64,000 nt of DNA from JBBRHQ01 sp963781345 (GTDB lineage Bacteria > Actinomycetota > Thermoleophilia > Solirubrobacterales > 70-9): NCBI GenBank assembly GCA_963781345.1, contig CAWAFQ010000015.1, positions 1 through 64,000 of the forward strand. The letters run 5' to 3'. Both the position numbers and the translations under genes were made by a program. The notes beneath the pieces were generated by a model. The model made no database searches and was not told where the DNA came from. It worked only from the letters and a program-made list of their open reading frames with translations. Of this stretch, positions 37,216 to 46,297 are shown piece after piece; the first letter of the stretch is position 1; the number at the start of each line of letters is the position of its first letter.

Positions 37216-38565
37216 ATGGCAGAGCAGCCGAAGACCGCGAGCGACGTAATCTCGATCTGCGAGGAGCGCGACGTCCGCTTCGTCCGCCTCTGGTTCACGG
37301 ACGTGCTCGGCCAGCTCAAGAGCTTCTCGATCAACTCCTCCGAGCTCGAGGACGCCTTCGACGGCGGCATGGGGTTCGACGGCTCTTCGATCACGGGCTT
37401 CAACCCGATCGAGGAGTCCGACATGATCGCGATGCCCGACCCGGCGACGTTTGACCTCTTGCCCTGGCGTCCAGAGGATGAGAACGCGACGGCGCGGTTG
37501 TTCTGCGATGTGCGGGTCCCGGGAGGCGACGCCTACGAGGGCGATCCACGCTGGATCCTGCGCCGGGCTCTGAAGCGGGCTGAGGACCTCGGCTTCGACG
37601 CATACAACGTCGGTCCCGAGCTCGAGTTCTTCTACTTCAAGTCCGCCAAGCCCGAGGGCGCGCCCGAGGTCCTCGACGAGGGCGGCTACTTCGATCTGAC
37701 CACACTCGATGCCGGTTCCGACGTCCGCCGCGAGACAGTCCTGGCACTGGAGAAGATGGGGATCCACGTCGAGTACACCCACCACGAGGTCGGCCCCTCC
37801 CAGCACGAGGTCGACATGCGCTACAAGAACGCGCTGGCGATGGCCGACGACTGCATGACCTACCGGATCGTCGTCAAGGAGTACGCGATGAAGTACGGCT
37901 GGCACGCGACCTTCATGCCGAAGCCGCTGTTTGGCGAGAACGGGTCGGGGATGCACGTGCACCAGTCGCTGATGAAGGACGGGCGAAACGCCTTCTATGA
38001 CCCCGACGACCAGTACTTCCTTTCGGAGACGGCCAAGGCCTTCATCGCCGGCCAGCTCAAGCACGCCCGCGAGATCTCGCCCCTGTTCGCGCAGTGGGTC
38101 AACTCCTACAAGCGGCTCGTCCCCGGCTACGAGGCGCCCGTCTACCTCGCCTGGTCGCGACGCAACCGCTCGGCCCTGATCCGGGTGCCGCTCTATCACC
38201 CCGGGAAGGAGATGGCGACCCGGGCCGAGCTGCGCTGCCCCGACCCCGCCTGCAATCCCTACCTCTGCTTCGCAGGCATGCTGCAGGCCGGTCTCGAGGG
38301 TGTCGAGAAGGGCTACGAGCTGCCCGAGCCGATGGAGCAGAACCTCTACCACCTCTCCCCGGAGGAGCGCAACCAGCGCGGCATCGAGCAGCTGCCGGCG
38401 ACCCTCGGCGAGGCGATCGAGGTCGCCGCCGAGTCCGAGCTCGTCCTCCGCACCCTCGGCGAGCACACCTACCGCCGCTTCATCGAGATCAAGCGCCAGG
38501 AGTGGGACGACTACCGGGTCCAGGTCACCCCGTACGAGATCGAGCACTTCCTGCCGATCCTCTGA
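37216..38565 (+). CDS. glnA: Type I glutamine synthetase
   Basis: Makes glutamine from glutamate, ammonia and ATP; dodecamer. 449 residues from ATG 37216 with CCAGGAGA upstream. Signatures: beta-grasp DGGMGFDGSSITGFNPIEESDM, GPELEFFYF, metal-site HHEVGPSQHEVD, ATP-site KPLFGENGSGMHVHQSL, and NSYKRLVPGYEAP. The region of the adenylylated Tyr reads NLYHLSPEERNQRGIEQLPATL, more like the non-adenylylated alpha subtype than the beta NLYDLPPEE form, so regulation by GlnE is doubtful. Confidence 0.97.
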   Translation: MAEQPKTASDVISICEERDVRFVRLWFTDVLGQLKSFSINSSELEDAFDGGMGFDGSSITGFNPIEESDMIAMPDPATFDLLPWRPEDENATARLFCDVRVPGGDAYEGDPRWILRRALKRAEDLGFDAYNVGPELEFFYFKSAKPEGAPEVLDEGGYFDLTTLDAGSDVRRETVLALEKMGIHVEYTHHEVGPSQHEVDMRYKNALAMADDCMTYRIVVKEYAMKYGWHATFMPKPLFGENGSGMHVHQSLMKDGRNAFYDPDDQYFLSETAKAFIAGQLKHAREISPLFAQWVNSYKRLVPGYEAPVYLAWSRRNRSALIRVPLYHPGKEMATRAELRCPDPACNPYLCFAGMLQAGLEGVEKGYELPEPMEQNLYHLSPEERNQRGIEQLPATLGEAIEVAAESELVLRTLGEHTYRRFIEIKRQEWDDYRVQVTPYEIEHFLPIL

Positions 38566-38579
38566 AGGCGGGCCGGGCA

Positions 38580-39266
38580 TTGCCGTCTCTCCAGGTCCTG
38601 CGGGTGTTCGTCGACGAGGAGGGCGGGTGGGGGAACCCTCTCGGGGTCTTCCTCGACGGCGCCGCGGTCCCGGCGGGTGAGCGCCAGCGGGTGGCCGCTG
38701 ACCTCGGCTTCAGCGAGACGGTTTTCGTCGACGATCGCAGGCGGGGCGAGCTGCGGATCTTCACCCCGGCCGCGGAGCTTCGCTTCGCCGGTCACCCGTT
38801 GGTTGGAACCGCCCGGCTGCTGGCAAGGTCCGGGGCGACGCCGGCGGTGCTGCGGCCCCCCGCCGGCGAGGTCACGGTCCGCATCGACGGGGAGATGACC
38901 TGGATCGCGGCAGCGGCTGAGTGGTCACCGCACTTCCAGCCCGTGCAGCTCGACTCGGCGGCGGAAGTCGAGGGCCTCCAGGGGCCGCCCGACGACGGTG
39001 CGGAGGTCTATGCGTGGGCATGGATCGATGAATCCCTCGGAGCGGTCCGGGCCCGTTCCTTCGCCCCGGGGCTTGGCATTCCCGAGGACGAGGCGACGGG
39101 TTCGGCCGTGCTGGCGCTCTGCGCCCGGCTCGGCCGCCCGATCAGCGTCCTCCAGGGCGGCGGATCGTGGCTCCAGGCCCGCCCCCTCGAGGGGGGCTGG
39201 GCCGAGGTCGGCGGACGGGTGGCGCTCGACGAGGAGCGCGCCTACGGCTTGCCTAGCGATTTCTGA
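38580..39266 (+). CDS. PhzF-like isomerase/epimerase (short)
   Basis: 228 residues, TTG start 14 bases after glnA. PhzF-fold motifs: VFVDEEGGWGNPLGVFLDG, catalytic Glu in GFSETVFVDD, FTPAAELRFAGHPLVGTARLL, and the C-terminal pair ARSFAPGLGIPEDEATGSAVLAL (as ARSFAPGLGIPEDEATGSA). Usual length is 260-300, so parts of the first half-barrel are trimmed. Function of non-phenazine PhzF proteins is mostly unknown. Ends overlap the next gene by 14 bases. Confidence 0.87.
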   Translation: MPSLQVLRVFVDEEGGWGNPLGVFLDGAAVPAGERQRVAADLGFSETVFVDDRRRGELRIFTPAAELRFAGHPLVGTARLLARSGATPAVLRPPAGEVTVRIDGEMTWIAAAAEWSPHFQPVQLDSAAEVEGLQGPPDDGAEVYAWAWIDESLGAVRARSFAPGLGIPEDEATGSAVLALCARLGRPISVLQGGGSWLQARPLEGGWAEVGGRVALDEERAYGLPSDF

Positions 39267-39762
39267 TTGCGGAAACCAGCCTCGTCTTCAGGTTCATCGC
39301 CCCCAGGAGGAAGCGCTCTTGGGCCGAGCCGGTCGGGGGCATCACGCCGAGCTTCTGGGCGATATCGGCTCCGTTGATGTAGGCCCGGTTCTCAGTCACC
39401 AGACCCTCGTCGTTGAAGGTGAGCACGTCACACCCCTCGGTCTCGATTGTCGAGCCGTTGGGAGCGATCCCCTGGAACTTCTCGGTTCCGTTGAAGGTTC
39501 CGGTGGCGCGCCAGCGCACCGCGGCCTGGCTATCCGAGGCGACGACCTCGACCACCTCGAACTCGAAATCGGGAAAGGCGGCGAAGAGGTTGCCGAAGTA
39601 GTCGCGGTATCCCTGCGGGGGGTGGAGCTCGGCGGTCCCGTAGATGTAGGCGACACCGCCCGGGGCCCAGTGGGAGATCATCTCCTCGACGTCGCGTCTT
39701 GTGGCGCCGGCGAAATACTCCCTGGCGAGATCCTCCGCGGTCTTCTTCTCAGTCGTGCGCAT
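39253..39762 (-). CDS. SnoaL-like / NTF2-fold polyketide-cyclase family protein
   Basis: 169 residues with the ester-cyclase SnoaL pattern: REYFAGATRRDVEEMISHWAPGG, HPPQGYRDYFGNLFAAFPDFEFEVVEV and WRATGTFNG...GIAPNG. NTF2-fold proteins bind small hydrophobic ligands; no specific substrate can be assigned. Overlaps the stop of... it lies downstream-first in a pair: its ATG (39762) overlaps the yyaL stop by 14 bases, so it is co-transcribed with yyaL. Confidence 0.87.
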   Translation of the reverse strand: MRTTEKKTAEDLAREYFAGATRRDVEEMISHWAPGGVAYIYGTAELHPPQGYRDYFGNLFAAFPDFEFEVVEVVASDSQAAVRWRATGTFNGTEKFQGIAPNGSTIETEGCDVLTFNDEGLVTENRAYINGADIAQKLGVMPPTGSAQERFLLGAMNLKTRLVSAIRNR

Positions 39763-41728
39763 CGAGATCCTTTCTCAGTTCTTCGGGTTCGGTGATCGGC
39801 GTCCGGCAGCTGAAGTTCTCGCACAGATAGGCCGCCGCTCGCCCGCCGACCTCCGTCCGGCCCCTCATCAGCTCGGGGACCTCGGTGCCCTCGGGCCCGC
39901 CGGCGAGGACGAGGTGGGGCCGGAAGGCGGAGCGCGCCACCCGCTCCAGCGCGGATGTGTCGGAGCCGACCAGGGCGAGCTCGCGGGTCGGCGAGAGGTG
40001 GAAGTCGAGCGCCGCCAGCAGGTGGCCGAAGCCGTCGGGGTGGCGTCGCGCCGCGGGCGCAAACAGCCGAAGCACGCCGACGGCCGCGCGCTCGTATTCA
40101 CGCTTCCCGGTCAGCGCCGCCAGGCGCAGCAGCCCGCCTGCAGCGGAGGAGTTGCCGGAGGGAATCGGATGGTCGTCGGCGTCCTTGCGGCGGGCGATCA
40201 GCTGCTCGTGGTCATCGGCGGTGGTGAAGAAGCCGCCGCGGTCGGGGTCGGAGAAGCGCTCCAGAAGTGTGTCGGCGAGCCCGCGGGCCCCCTCGAACCA
40301 TCGCTGCTCCAGGGTCGACTCGTAGAGGACGAGGAGGGCCTCGAGCAGGAAGGCGTGGTCCTCGAGGTATGCGGCCAGGCGAGCCTCGCCGTCCCTGTAG
40401 GTGCGAAGCAGCCGGCCGTCGGCGTCGCGCAGCTCGGTCAGCACGAAGTCAGCGCAGGTGCGGGCGGCGTCGAGGTAGTCGCTGCGCCCCAGAACCGCCC
40501 CGGCCTCGGCCAGGGCACTGATCATCAGCGCATTCCAGGCGGCCAGCCGCTTGTCGTCGAGCTCCGGCCAGACGCGCTCGGCGCGGGCCTCGTAGAGCTC
40601 ACGGCGAGAATCCTCGAAGCCCTCCGGCGGTGCCGAGTCCGCGCCGTTGGGGAGGTGGAGGACGTTGCGGCCCTCGAAGTTGCCGGCGACGGTGACCCCC
40701 AGATGGGCGCCGGCGGCCGCGGCGCGCTCTCCGAGGACCTCCGCAAGCTGGTCGGGCGTCCATACGTAGAACCGCCCCTCCTCGCCCTCGGAATCGGCGT
40801 CGAGAGCGGAGAAGAAGCCGCCCTCGGGGCCGCGCATCTCACGCAGCGCCCAGTCAAGGGTCTCCTCGCAGACCCGACGGTAGCGCCCGTGCCCGAGGAC
40901 CTGCCAGCCGTGCAGGTAGGCGCGGGCCAGCAGGGCGTTGTCGTAGAGCATCTTCTCGAAGTGGGGGACCAGCCAGACGGCGTCCACCGAGTAGCGGGAG
41001 AATCCGCCGCCGATTTGGTCGTAGATGCCCCCGGCCGCCATCGAGTCCAGCGTCTTCTCGACGACATCGAGGTCGCCGCGCGAGAGCAGGAACTCGAGGA
41101 CCGAGGCCGGCGGGAACTTGGGAGCAGCTCCGAAGCCACCGTTGGCCATGTCGGCGGCGCCGCGCAGCGCCGCGACGGCCTCTTCGAGGAGGGCCGCCTC
41201 GAGTGGCTCGGCGGAGGGCTCGATCCGGCCGAGGGCGCCGAGCTGGGCGCGGGTCCTCGGCGCCGACCCGCGGATCTCGTCGCGGCGCTCGGCGAATGCG
41301 TCGGTCACCGCCTCCATCACCTGGCGGAAGCTCGGCATCCCGTGGCCGGGAACGGGCGGGAAGTAGGTGCCACCGTAGAAGGGGATGCAATCGGGATCGA
41401 GGAAGACGGTCATCGGCCAGCCGCCTCGTCCTGTCATACCCTGCACGGCCTCCATGTAGAGGGCGTCGACGTCGGGGCGCTCCTCGCGGTCGACCTTGAC
41501 GTTGACGAAGTGCTGGTTCATGTAGGCGGCCGTCTCGGTGTCCTCGAAGGACTCCCGCTCCATCACGTGGCACCAGTGGCAGGCCGAGTAACCGACCGAG
41601 AGCAGGATCGGGAGGTCCTCCTCGCGCGCCCGCGCCAGAGCCTCGTCCCCCCATGGGTACCAGTCGACGGGATTGTCGCGGTGCTGGCGCAGGTAGGGAC
41701 TGGTCTCGTCGGCGAGTCGGTTGCTCAC
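39749..41728 (-). CDS. YyaL/DUF255 protein (thioredoxin domain plus six-hairpin glycosidase-like domain)
   Basis: About 659 residues from GTG 41728 (MSNRLADETSPYL); a longer frame upstream lacks homology. N-terminal thioredoxin-like DUF255 domain with SPYLRQHRDNPVDWYPWG and the CxxC SVGYSACHWCHVMERESFED, then KVDREERPDVDALYM. The rest is an (alpha/alpha)-barrel like N-acylglucosamine 2-epimerases (GGGFSRYSVDAVWLVPHFEKMLYDN, WNALMISALAEAG). Bacterial kin of human SPATA20. Function unsettled, perhaps protein or sugar redox. Confidence 0.95.
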   Translation of the reverse strand: MSNRLADETSPYLRQHRDNPVDWYPWGDEALARAREEDLPILLSVGYSACHWCHVMERESFEDTETAAYMNQHFVNVKVDREERPDVDALYMEAVQGMTGRGGWPMTVFLDPDCIPFYGGTYFPPVPGHGMPSFRQVMEAVTDAFAERRDEIRGSAPRTRAQLGALGRIEPSAEPLEAALLEEAVAALRGAADMANGGFGAAPKFPPASVLEFLLSRGDLDVVEKTLDSMAAGGIYDQIGGGFSRYSVDAVWLVPHFEKMLYDNALLARAYLHGWQVLGHGRYRRVCEETLDWALREMRGPEGGFFSALDADSEGEEGRFYVWTPDQLAEVLGERAAAAGAHLGVTVAGNFEGRNVLHLPNGADSAPPEGFEDSRRELYEARAERVWPELDDKRLAAWNALMISALAEAGAVLGRSDYLDAARTCADFVLTELRDADGRLLRTYRDGEARLAAYLEDHAFLLEALLVLYESTLEQRWFEGARGLADTLLERFSDPDRGGFFTTADDHEQLIARRKDADDHPIPSGNSSAAGGLLRLAALTGKREYERAAVGVLRLFAPAARRHPDGFGHLLAALDFHLSPTRELALVGSDTSALERVARSAFRPHLVLAGGPEGTEVPELMRGRTEVGGRAAAYLCENFSCRTPITEPEELRKDLDAHD

Positions 41729-42000
41729 TCGGTGCAGACTGATGAGTGATTCCACGACCACGCGTGCGCGGGGGCGCGTGGGGCCGAGCCGGGCGTGGCC
41801 GGCAGACGAAGTGCGTGCCAGGAGGCACGCGCGAGTCGGACGGGCGCGATCCGGCGAAGGTATCCACGCGTCATCCGCGTGCGTGCTGGGCGTGGAATTG
41901 CTCATCTAGATGGCGCGGCGCGACCGTTGGGCGGCGCAAGCGGAGCACCGATACGTGATCGGGAGGGCGAACGCGTGCGCGAGTCAATACCGTCATATGG
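41729..42000. other. Intergenic region between yyaL and the diguanylate cyclase
   Basis: 272 bp, rich in CGCGTG words. One 7-bp inverted repeat, CCACGCG (41758-41764) and CGCGTGG (41775-41781), lies near the yyaL start. Divergent promoters must be here; no gene seen. Confidence 0.5.
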
Positions 42001-43032
42001 GTGAATACGGCGCCAGAGAATCCCGAACCGTCGGCGGGAGGTCCCCTCCCGGGCGCTGAGCCGCACGAGAGCGACGTGAAGCCCCCCCAGGGAGTCACCG
42101 AGTTGGGCGAGGCGGAGGATCGCGACCGCGCGAGCGAGAGCAGGTTCCGAGACGCATTCGAGAACGCACCGATCGGTCTGGCCATCCTCGATCTCGAGAA
42201 CCGGGGACCGAGGATCGTGGACGCGAACCGGGCGATGGGGGCGATCTGTGGAATCGAGCCCGCATCGTTGTCGGGCCTCGCGCTCGAGCCGCTGATCGCC
42301 GAGCCCGTGGGCGAGCCTGATCTGGACCAGCGCCGCCGGCTTCTCGCCGGCGAGGAGGACACGTACGAGTTCGAGAGCACGCTCGTGCACAGTGGTGGGC
42401 ACCGGATCCTCTGCCAGATCAGCGCCACGATCGGTCCCGATGCCTCCGGCGGGGAGCCGCGCGGGGTTCTGCAGATCCAGGACATCAGCGAGCGCCGCCG
42501 GCTCGAGGAGAGGCTGCGCTACCAGGCTGACCACGACTCGCTGACTGGCCTCGCCAACCGCCGGCGCTTCGGCGCCGAGCTCGAGAGCGCGGTTGCGCGC
42601 ACCATCCGCTACGGGGGCACCGGAGCAGTGCTGATCATCGACATCGACGGCCTCAAGGCGATCAATGATTCGCAGGGGCACGTGGTGGGCGACGACCTAC
42701 TGCGGCATGTTGCCCGGGTCCTCGGGGTCCGGACCAGGGAGACGGACATCGTCGCCCGCCTCTCGGGTGACGAGTTCGCGGTTCTTATGCCGGAGGCCGA
42801 CGCCGACGCCGACGGTGCCCGCCACCTCGCCGAGGACCTCCGACTCGGAATCGGTGAGGTGGAAGCCGTCGCCAGCGAGGCGGCGGTGACCGCCAGCATC
42901 GGCGTCGCGCTCTTCGGCGTCGGGCATGCCGAGAGCGCCGAGGCGGTCCTCCATGCGGCGGACCGGGCGATGTACGCGGCGAAGGCAGAGGGCCGAAACC
43001 GGATCGCGATCCACGGCGACGGGGTCGGTTGA
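42001..43032 (+). CDS. PAS-GGDEF diguanylate cyclase
   Basis: 343 residues, cytoplasmic, no TM. PAS domain at ~48-125 (SRFRDAFENAPIGLAILDLE) with a PAC end (GVLQIQDISERRRLEERLRY), then GGDEF at ~175-335. Active site is SGDEF (ARLSGDEFAVLMPEADAD); substitution of the first Gly by Ser is tolerated in known active enzymes. The inhibitory I-site RxxD is present (RETD, five residues before SGDEF), so c-di-GMP feedback is expected. GTG start. Could set c-di-GMP levels for exopolysaccharide output (inference). Confidence 0.93.
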   Translation: MNTAPENPEPSAGGPLPGAEPHESDVKPPQGVTELGEAEDRDRASESRFRDAFENAPIGLAILDLENRGPRIVDANRAMGAICGIEPASLSGLALEPLIAEPVGEPDLDQRRRLLAGEEDTYEFESTLVHSGGHRILCQISATIGPDASGGEPRGVLQIQDISERRRLEERLRYQADHDSLTGLANRRRFGAELESAVARTIRYGGTGAVLIIDIDGLKAINDSQGHVVGDDLLRHVARVLGVRTRETDIVARLSGDEFAVLMPEADADADGARHLAEDLRLGIGEVEAVASEAAVTASIGVALFGVGHAESAEAVLHAADRAMYAAKAEGRNRIAIHGDGVG

Positions 43033-43077
43033 AGGACGCCGCTGGTCGTTGCGCCCGAAGCTCGCTGGCCTCGCCGA

Positions 43078-44469
43078 TCAGCCCCCGGTCACGTCCCGGG
43101 CGAAGGCGTCGAAGGCTGTGAGATAGCGCTCGATGTCCTCGCCGGTGTGGGCGATGGACAGGGTCCACTCCTCCTCGACTCCCGGTGTCATGAAGATGCC
43201 GTGGTTCATGTGGTAGAGCCAGGCCAGCGTCGAGAGCTCGTCGTTGACCTTGGTCAGGTAGTCGCGGTACTCATACATCGGCTCCGGGGAGAAGATGACG
43301 CAGCCCTTGGCGCCCAGGCCCTGGGTGTAGGCGGGCAGGCCGTACTCATCGATCAGCCCCTGGCAGCCATCGAGGAGCGTTCTGTTCGTCGTCTCGAGCT
43401 GCTCGTAGGCATCCGCGTTGAGCACCTCGGTCAGCGTCGCCTTGGCCGCGGCCATCACCAGCGGGTTGCCGTTGAAGGTGCCGATCTGGTGCACGCGGTC
43501 GGAGGCGACGACCTCACCCAGCTCTGCTGTCATCCCGATCGCTCCGCCCGGGTAACCGCCGCAGATCGCCTTCGCCAGCGCGACCATGTCCGGCTGCACG
43601 CCGAAGCGCTCGGTAGCGCCTCCGTAGGCGATCGTCGCGCCCGTCTTCACCTCGTCGAAGATCAGCTTCACCCCGTGCTCGGTGCAGAGCTCGCGGACCC
43701 GCTCGAGGTAGCCCTCGCGCGGCGGGATGATGTTGATGTTCATCATCGCCGGCTCCATGATCAGCCCGGCGACCTGACCTTCGTACTTCTTCAGCACGCT
43801 CTCGAGAATGTCGGCGTCGTTGAAGGGCACAGGGCGGGTCAGCTCGGTCAGCGCCTTCGGATAGCCCTCCCCGAAGGGGACCGGGTTCGGGCTCTCGCGC
43901 GGGCCCATCTCCTCGAGGTCGGGGTAGCAGGAGACCATCACCGCGTCGTGGTGGCCGTCGTAGGAGCCCTCGATCTTGACGATCAGGTCGCGGCCGGTGG
44001 CGCCGCGGGCGAGGTGGACCGCGGACATCGTCGACTCGGTGCCGGAGTTGCTGAACCGCCACTGGGGAAGGCCGAAGCGCTTGACCAGCTCTTCGGCGAC
44101 CGCGACCGATCCGTCCGTGGGGGCCGCGAAATGGGTGCCCTCGTCGACGCGGGCCTTGACGGCGGCGCCGATGGTGGGGTTGGCATGGCCGACGCACATC
44201 ACCCCGAAGCCATTGTGGAAGTCGACGTACTCGGCGCCGTCGACGTCCCAGACCCGCGAGCCGGACCCATGCGAGATGTAGACGGGCCAGGGGTCCATTG
44301 CCTGGAAGGAGGAGGGGACGCCGTTGGGCATCACCTTGACCGCACGCTGGAAGTACTCGCTGGAGGTGCCGGTGCGCTCGCGGTAGGTGCTCATCTGCTG
44401 CTCGGTCAGCGACGCGACCCGCTCGGGGTCGATCGCCGCGGTGCTTCTCGTGCTGGGCTCTGCGCTCAT
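43078..44469 (-). CDS. Class III aminotransferase (glutamate-1-semialdehyde aminomutase-like)
   Basis: 463 residues, PLP enzyme. Motifs: HNGFGVMCVGHANPTIG, SGTESTMSAVHLARGATGRD, FDEVKTG, the PLP-Lys region MVALAKAICGGYPGGAIGMT, and IGTFNGNPLVMAAAKATL. GSA aminomutases and omega-amino acid transaminases share this layout; the substrate is open. Not next to other hem genes. Lies after the CoA-ligase operon on the same strand, separated by an inverted repeat, so it may act on the same pathway. Confidence 0.9.
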   Translation of the reverse strand: MSAEPSTRSTAAIDPERVASLTEQQMSTYRERTGTSSEYFQRAVKVMPNGVPSSFQAMDPWPVYISHGSGSRVWDVDGAEYVDFHNGFGVMCVGHANPTIGAAVKARVDEGTHFAAPTDGSVAVAEELVKRFGLPQWRFSNSGTESTMSAVHLARGATGRDLIVKIEGSYDGHHDAVMVSCYPDLEEMGPRESPNPVPFGEGYPKALTELTRPVPFNDADILESVLKKYEGQVAGLIMEPAMMNINIIPPREGYLERVRELCTEHGVKLIFDEVKTGATIAYGGATERFGVQPDMVALAKAICGGYPGGAIGMTAELGEVVASDRVHQIGTFNGNPLVMAAAKATLTEVLNADAYEQLETTNRTLLDGCQGLIDEYGLPAYTQGLGAKGCVIFSPEPMYEYRDYLTKVNDELSTLAWLYHMNHGIFMTPGVEEEWTLSIAHTGEDIERYLTAFDAFARDVTGG

Positions 44470-44553
44470 GCGTCTCCTCGGTCGTCAGCTCGGTTTCGGG
44501 TCGTCTAATCGGTTTCGGGGAGCCTAACGCTGCTCGTCCCCCTGCGCCGCAGC

Positions 44554-44603
44554 GACGTGGGACCTTTCGACGGTCGCATACGGCGCTTCAAAGGTCCCAC
44601 GTC
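44554..44603. terminator. Perfect 14-bp inverted repeat at the CoA-ligase gene end
   Basis: GACGTGGGACCTTT (44554-44567) and AAAGGTCCCACGTC (44590-44603) with a 22-base spacer. The right arm overlaps the stop codon of the acyl-CoA synthetase gene. Likely terminator or attenuator between that operon and the aminotransferase gene; the long loop is unusual. Confidence 0.65.
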
Positions 44604-46050
44604 AGGTCAGCCGCTTGGCTCGCAGCTCGGCGCGCTTGATCTTGCCGCTGGCCGTTTTCGGCAGCTCGTCGGTGAACTCGACGATCCGGGGGAACTTGTA
44701 CGGGGCGGTCTCCCGCTTGCAGTGCTCCTGGAGCTCCTGGGCGAGGGTCTCGGAGGGCTCGCCGTCACGGAGGACGACGATCGCGCGCACGACCGCGCCG
44801 CGCACGGCGTCGGGCGCCGCGACAGCGGCGGCCTCGGCGACCGCCGGATGGGCCAGCAGCGCCGACTCGACCTCGAACGGCCCGATCCTGTAGCCGGAGG
44901 AGAGGATGATGTCGTCGTCGCGGCCCTCGAAGAAGAGGTATCCGTCGGCGTCCTCTGAGACCAGGTCTCCCGTGCTCCACCACTCGCCATCGAATCGCCC
45001 GCCGTCGAGGTAGTGGGAGAAGAAGGTCGGGCAGGAGGCGACGCTCAGCTGCAGCTCGCCCTCGGTGATCCGCGTCTCGATGCCGGGGAGCGGCCGGCCC
45101 ATCGAGCCCTGGCGCACCGGCTCCGTGGTCAGATTTCCGGTGAGCTGGCCGGTCTCGGTCTGCCCGTAGCCGTCGGCGACCTCGATCCCGATGGCCTCGC
45201 GGAAGGCATCGATCACCTCGGGGTTCAGGGGCTCCCCGGCGGAGACCATTCTCCGCAGCGCCGGCATGGCCCGCAGGTCCGCGCGCGCGGCCAGCATCCG
45301 GTACTCGGTCGGTGCCTGGCAGAGGACGTTGACCCCCAGCTCCTCGATCAGGTCGAGCCGCTGGGCGGGGTCGAAGCGAGAGTCGTGGATCACCGCGGTC
45401 GCGCCGGTCAGCCACGGTGCGAGGAATACGTTGCGGGCCGATTTCGACCATCCGGTCGCCGATGTGCACCAGGCGACCTCGCCGTCGCGTGACCCGAACC
45501 AATGCTCCGCCTGCGTTCTGTTGCCGTAGAGGTAGCGATAGGCGTGAACGACACCGCGCGGCTCGCCGGTGGTCCCCGATGTGAAGACGATCAGCGCCGG
45601 GTCCTCGGGGGCCATCTCGGCGACCGACGCCGGGGTCTCCTGGGGGCGGTCCTCATCGAGCACGGCGGCGATCTCGGCGAGAGCCATCGAGGGGATGCCG
45701 TCCGGTAGCTCGGGGAGCAGGCGCTCTTCGATGATGGCCAGAACGGGCGCAGCCGCCTCGATCCGGAGTTCAAGGTCGTGGCGGCGAAGCTGGGTGTTGC
45801 AGGGAAGCGCCACCGCGCCGATCCGCCAGCAGGCGAGCATTGAGAGCACCCACTCGATCCGGTTTCCGACGAGCATCATCACCGTGTCGCCGCGGCCGAC
45901 CCCTCGCGAGGCGAGTGCACCGGAGAGCCCGGCACTGCGCGCGATCAGCTCGCCGAAATGCCAGTCGCGCCGCCGGCCCTCACCGTCGATCTCGATCACC
46001 CCGAGCTTCGACGCCGGGAAGCGCTCGAGCACGTCCTCGGTCAGGTTCAA
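44602..46050 (-). CDS. AMP-forming acyl-CoA synthetase
   Basis: 482 residues of the ANL superfamily. ATP loop VFTSGTTGEPRGVVH, YGQTETGQL, core-hinge GRDDDIILSSGYRIGPFEVE and the catalytic Lys in PKTASGKIKRAEL. WCTSATGWSKSARNVFLAPW resembles the medium-chain (ACSM-like) group, so a carboxylic acid of medium size is a fair guess. Last gene of a four-gene operon with a FixX-like ferredoxin and two succinyl-CoA-synthetase-like subunits. Confidence 0.92.
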   Translation of the reverse strand: MNLTEDVLERFPASKLGVIEIDGEGRRRDWHFGELIARSAGLSGALASRGVGRGDTVMMLVGNRIEWVLSMLACWRIGAVALPCNTQLRRHDLELRIEAAAPVLAIIEERLLPELPDGIPSMALAEIAAVLDEDRPQETPASVAEMAPEDPALIVFTSGTTGEPRGVVHAYRYLYGNRTQAEHWFGSRDGEVAWCTSATGWSKSARNVFLAPWLTGATAVIHDSRFDPAQRLDLIEELGVNVLCQAPTEYRMLAARADLRAMPALRRMVSAGEPLNPEVIDAFREAIGIEVADGYGQTETGQLTGNLTTEPVRQGSMGRPLPGIETRITEGELQLSVASCPTFFSHYLDGGRFDGEWWSTGDLVSEDADGYLFFEGRDDDIILSSGYRIGPFEVESALLAHPAVAEAAAVAAPDAVRGAVVRAIVVLRDGEPSETLAQELQEHCKRETAPYKFPRIVEFTDELPKTASGKIKRAELRAKRLT

Positions 46051-46057
46051 GTTCCGC

Positions 46058-46297
46058 CTACTGCTCGTAGAGCCTGATTATGCGAACCGCACCGTCGGGC
46101 GCCGCATCGACGCAGAGGTTGCAGAGGACGCACTCGTCAAGGTTCTCGTTGACGATCTCGACGCCGCCCTCGCCTGCCCTGAAGATGTCGACGGGGCAGA
46201 CCTCCTCGAGCTTCGCGGCCAGCGCCGCGTCGGCCGAGGCCGCGGAATCCACCTCGACCGCGATGAAGACGCCGTGGAGGCGCTCTCCGGTGCTCAT
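46058..46297 (-). CDS. FixX-like [4Fe-4S] ferredoxin
   Basis: 79 residues. Cysteine pattern EEVCPVDIF then DECVLCNLCVDAAP matches the FixX/ETF-QO cluster (a Cys-Pro first, then CxxCxxC). ATG 46297 overlaps the end of the upstream subunit gene. An electron carrier to or from a flavoprotein is expected, but none is encoded here. Confidence 0.85.
   Translation of the reverse strand: MSTGERLHGVFIAVEVDSAASADAALAAKLEEVCPVDIFRAGEGGVEIVNENLDECVLCNLCVDAAPDGAVRIIRLYEQ

Noticed and set aside
38094..38579. N-terminal extension of the PhzF-like gene into glnA
   Set aside because: It is an out-of-frame reading of the glnA 3' end; homology starts at the TTG at 38580.
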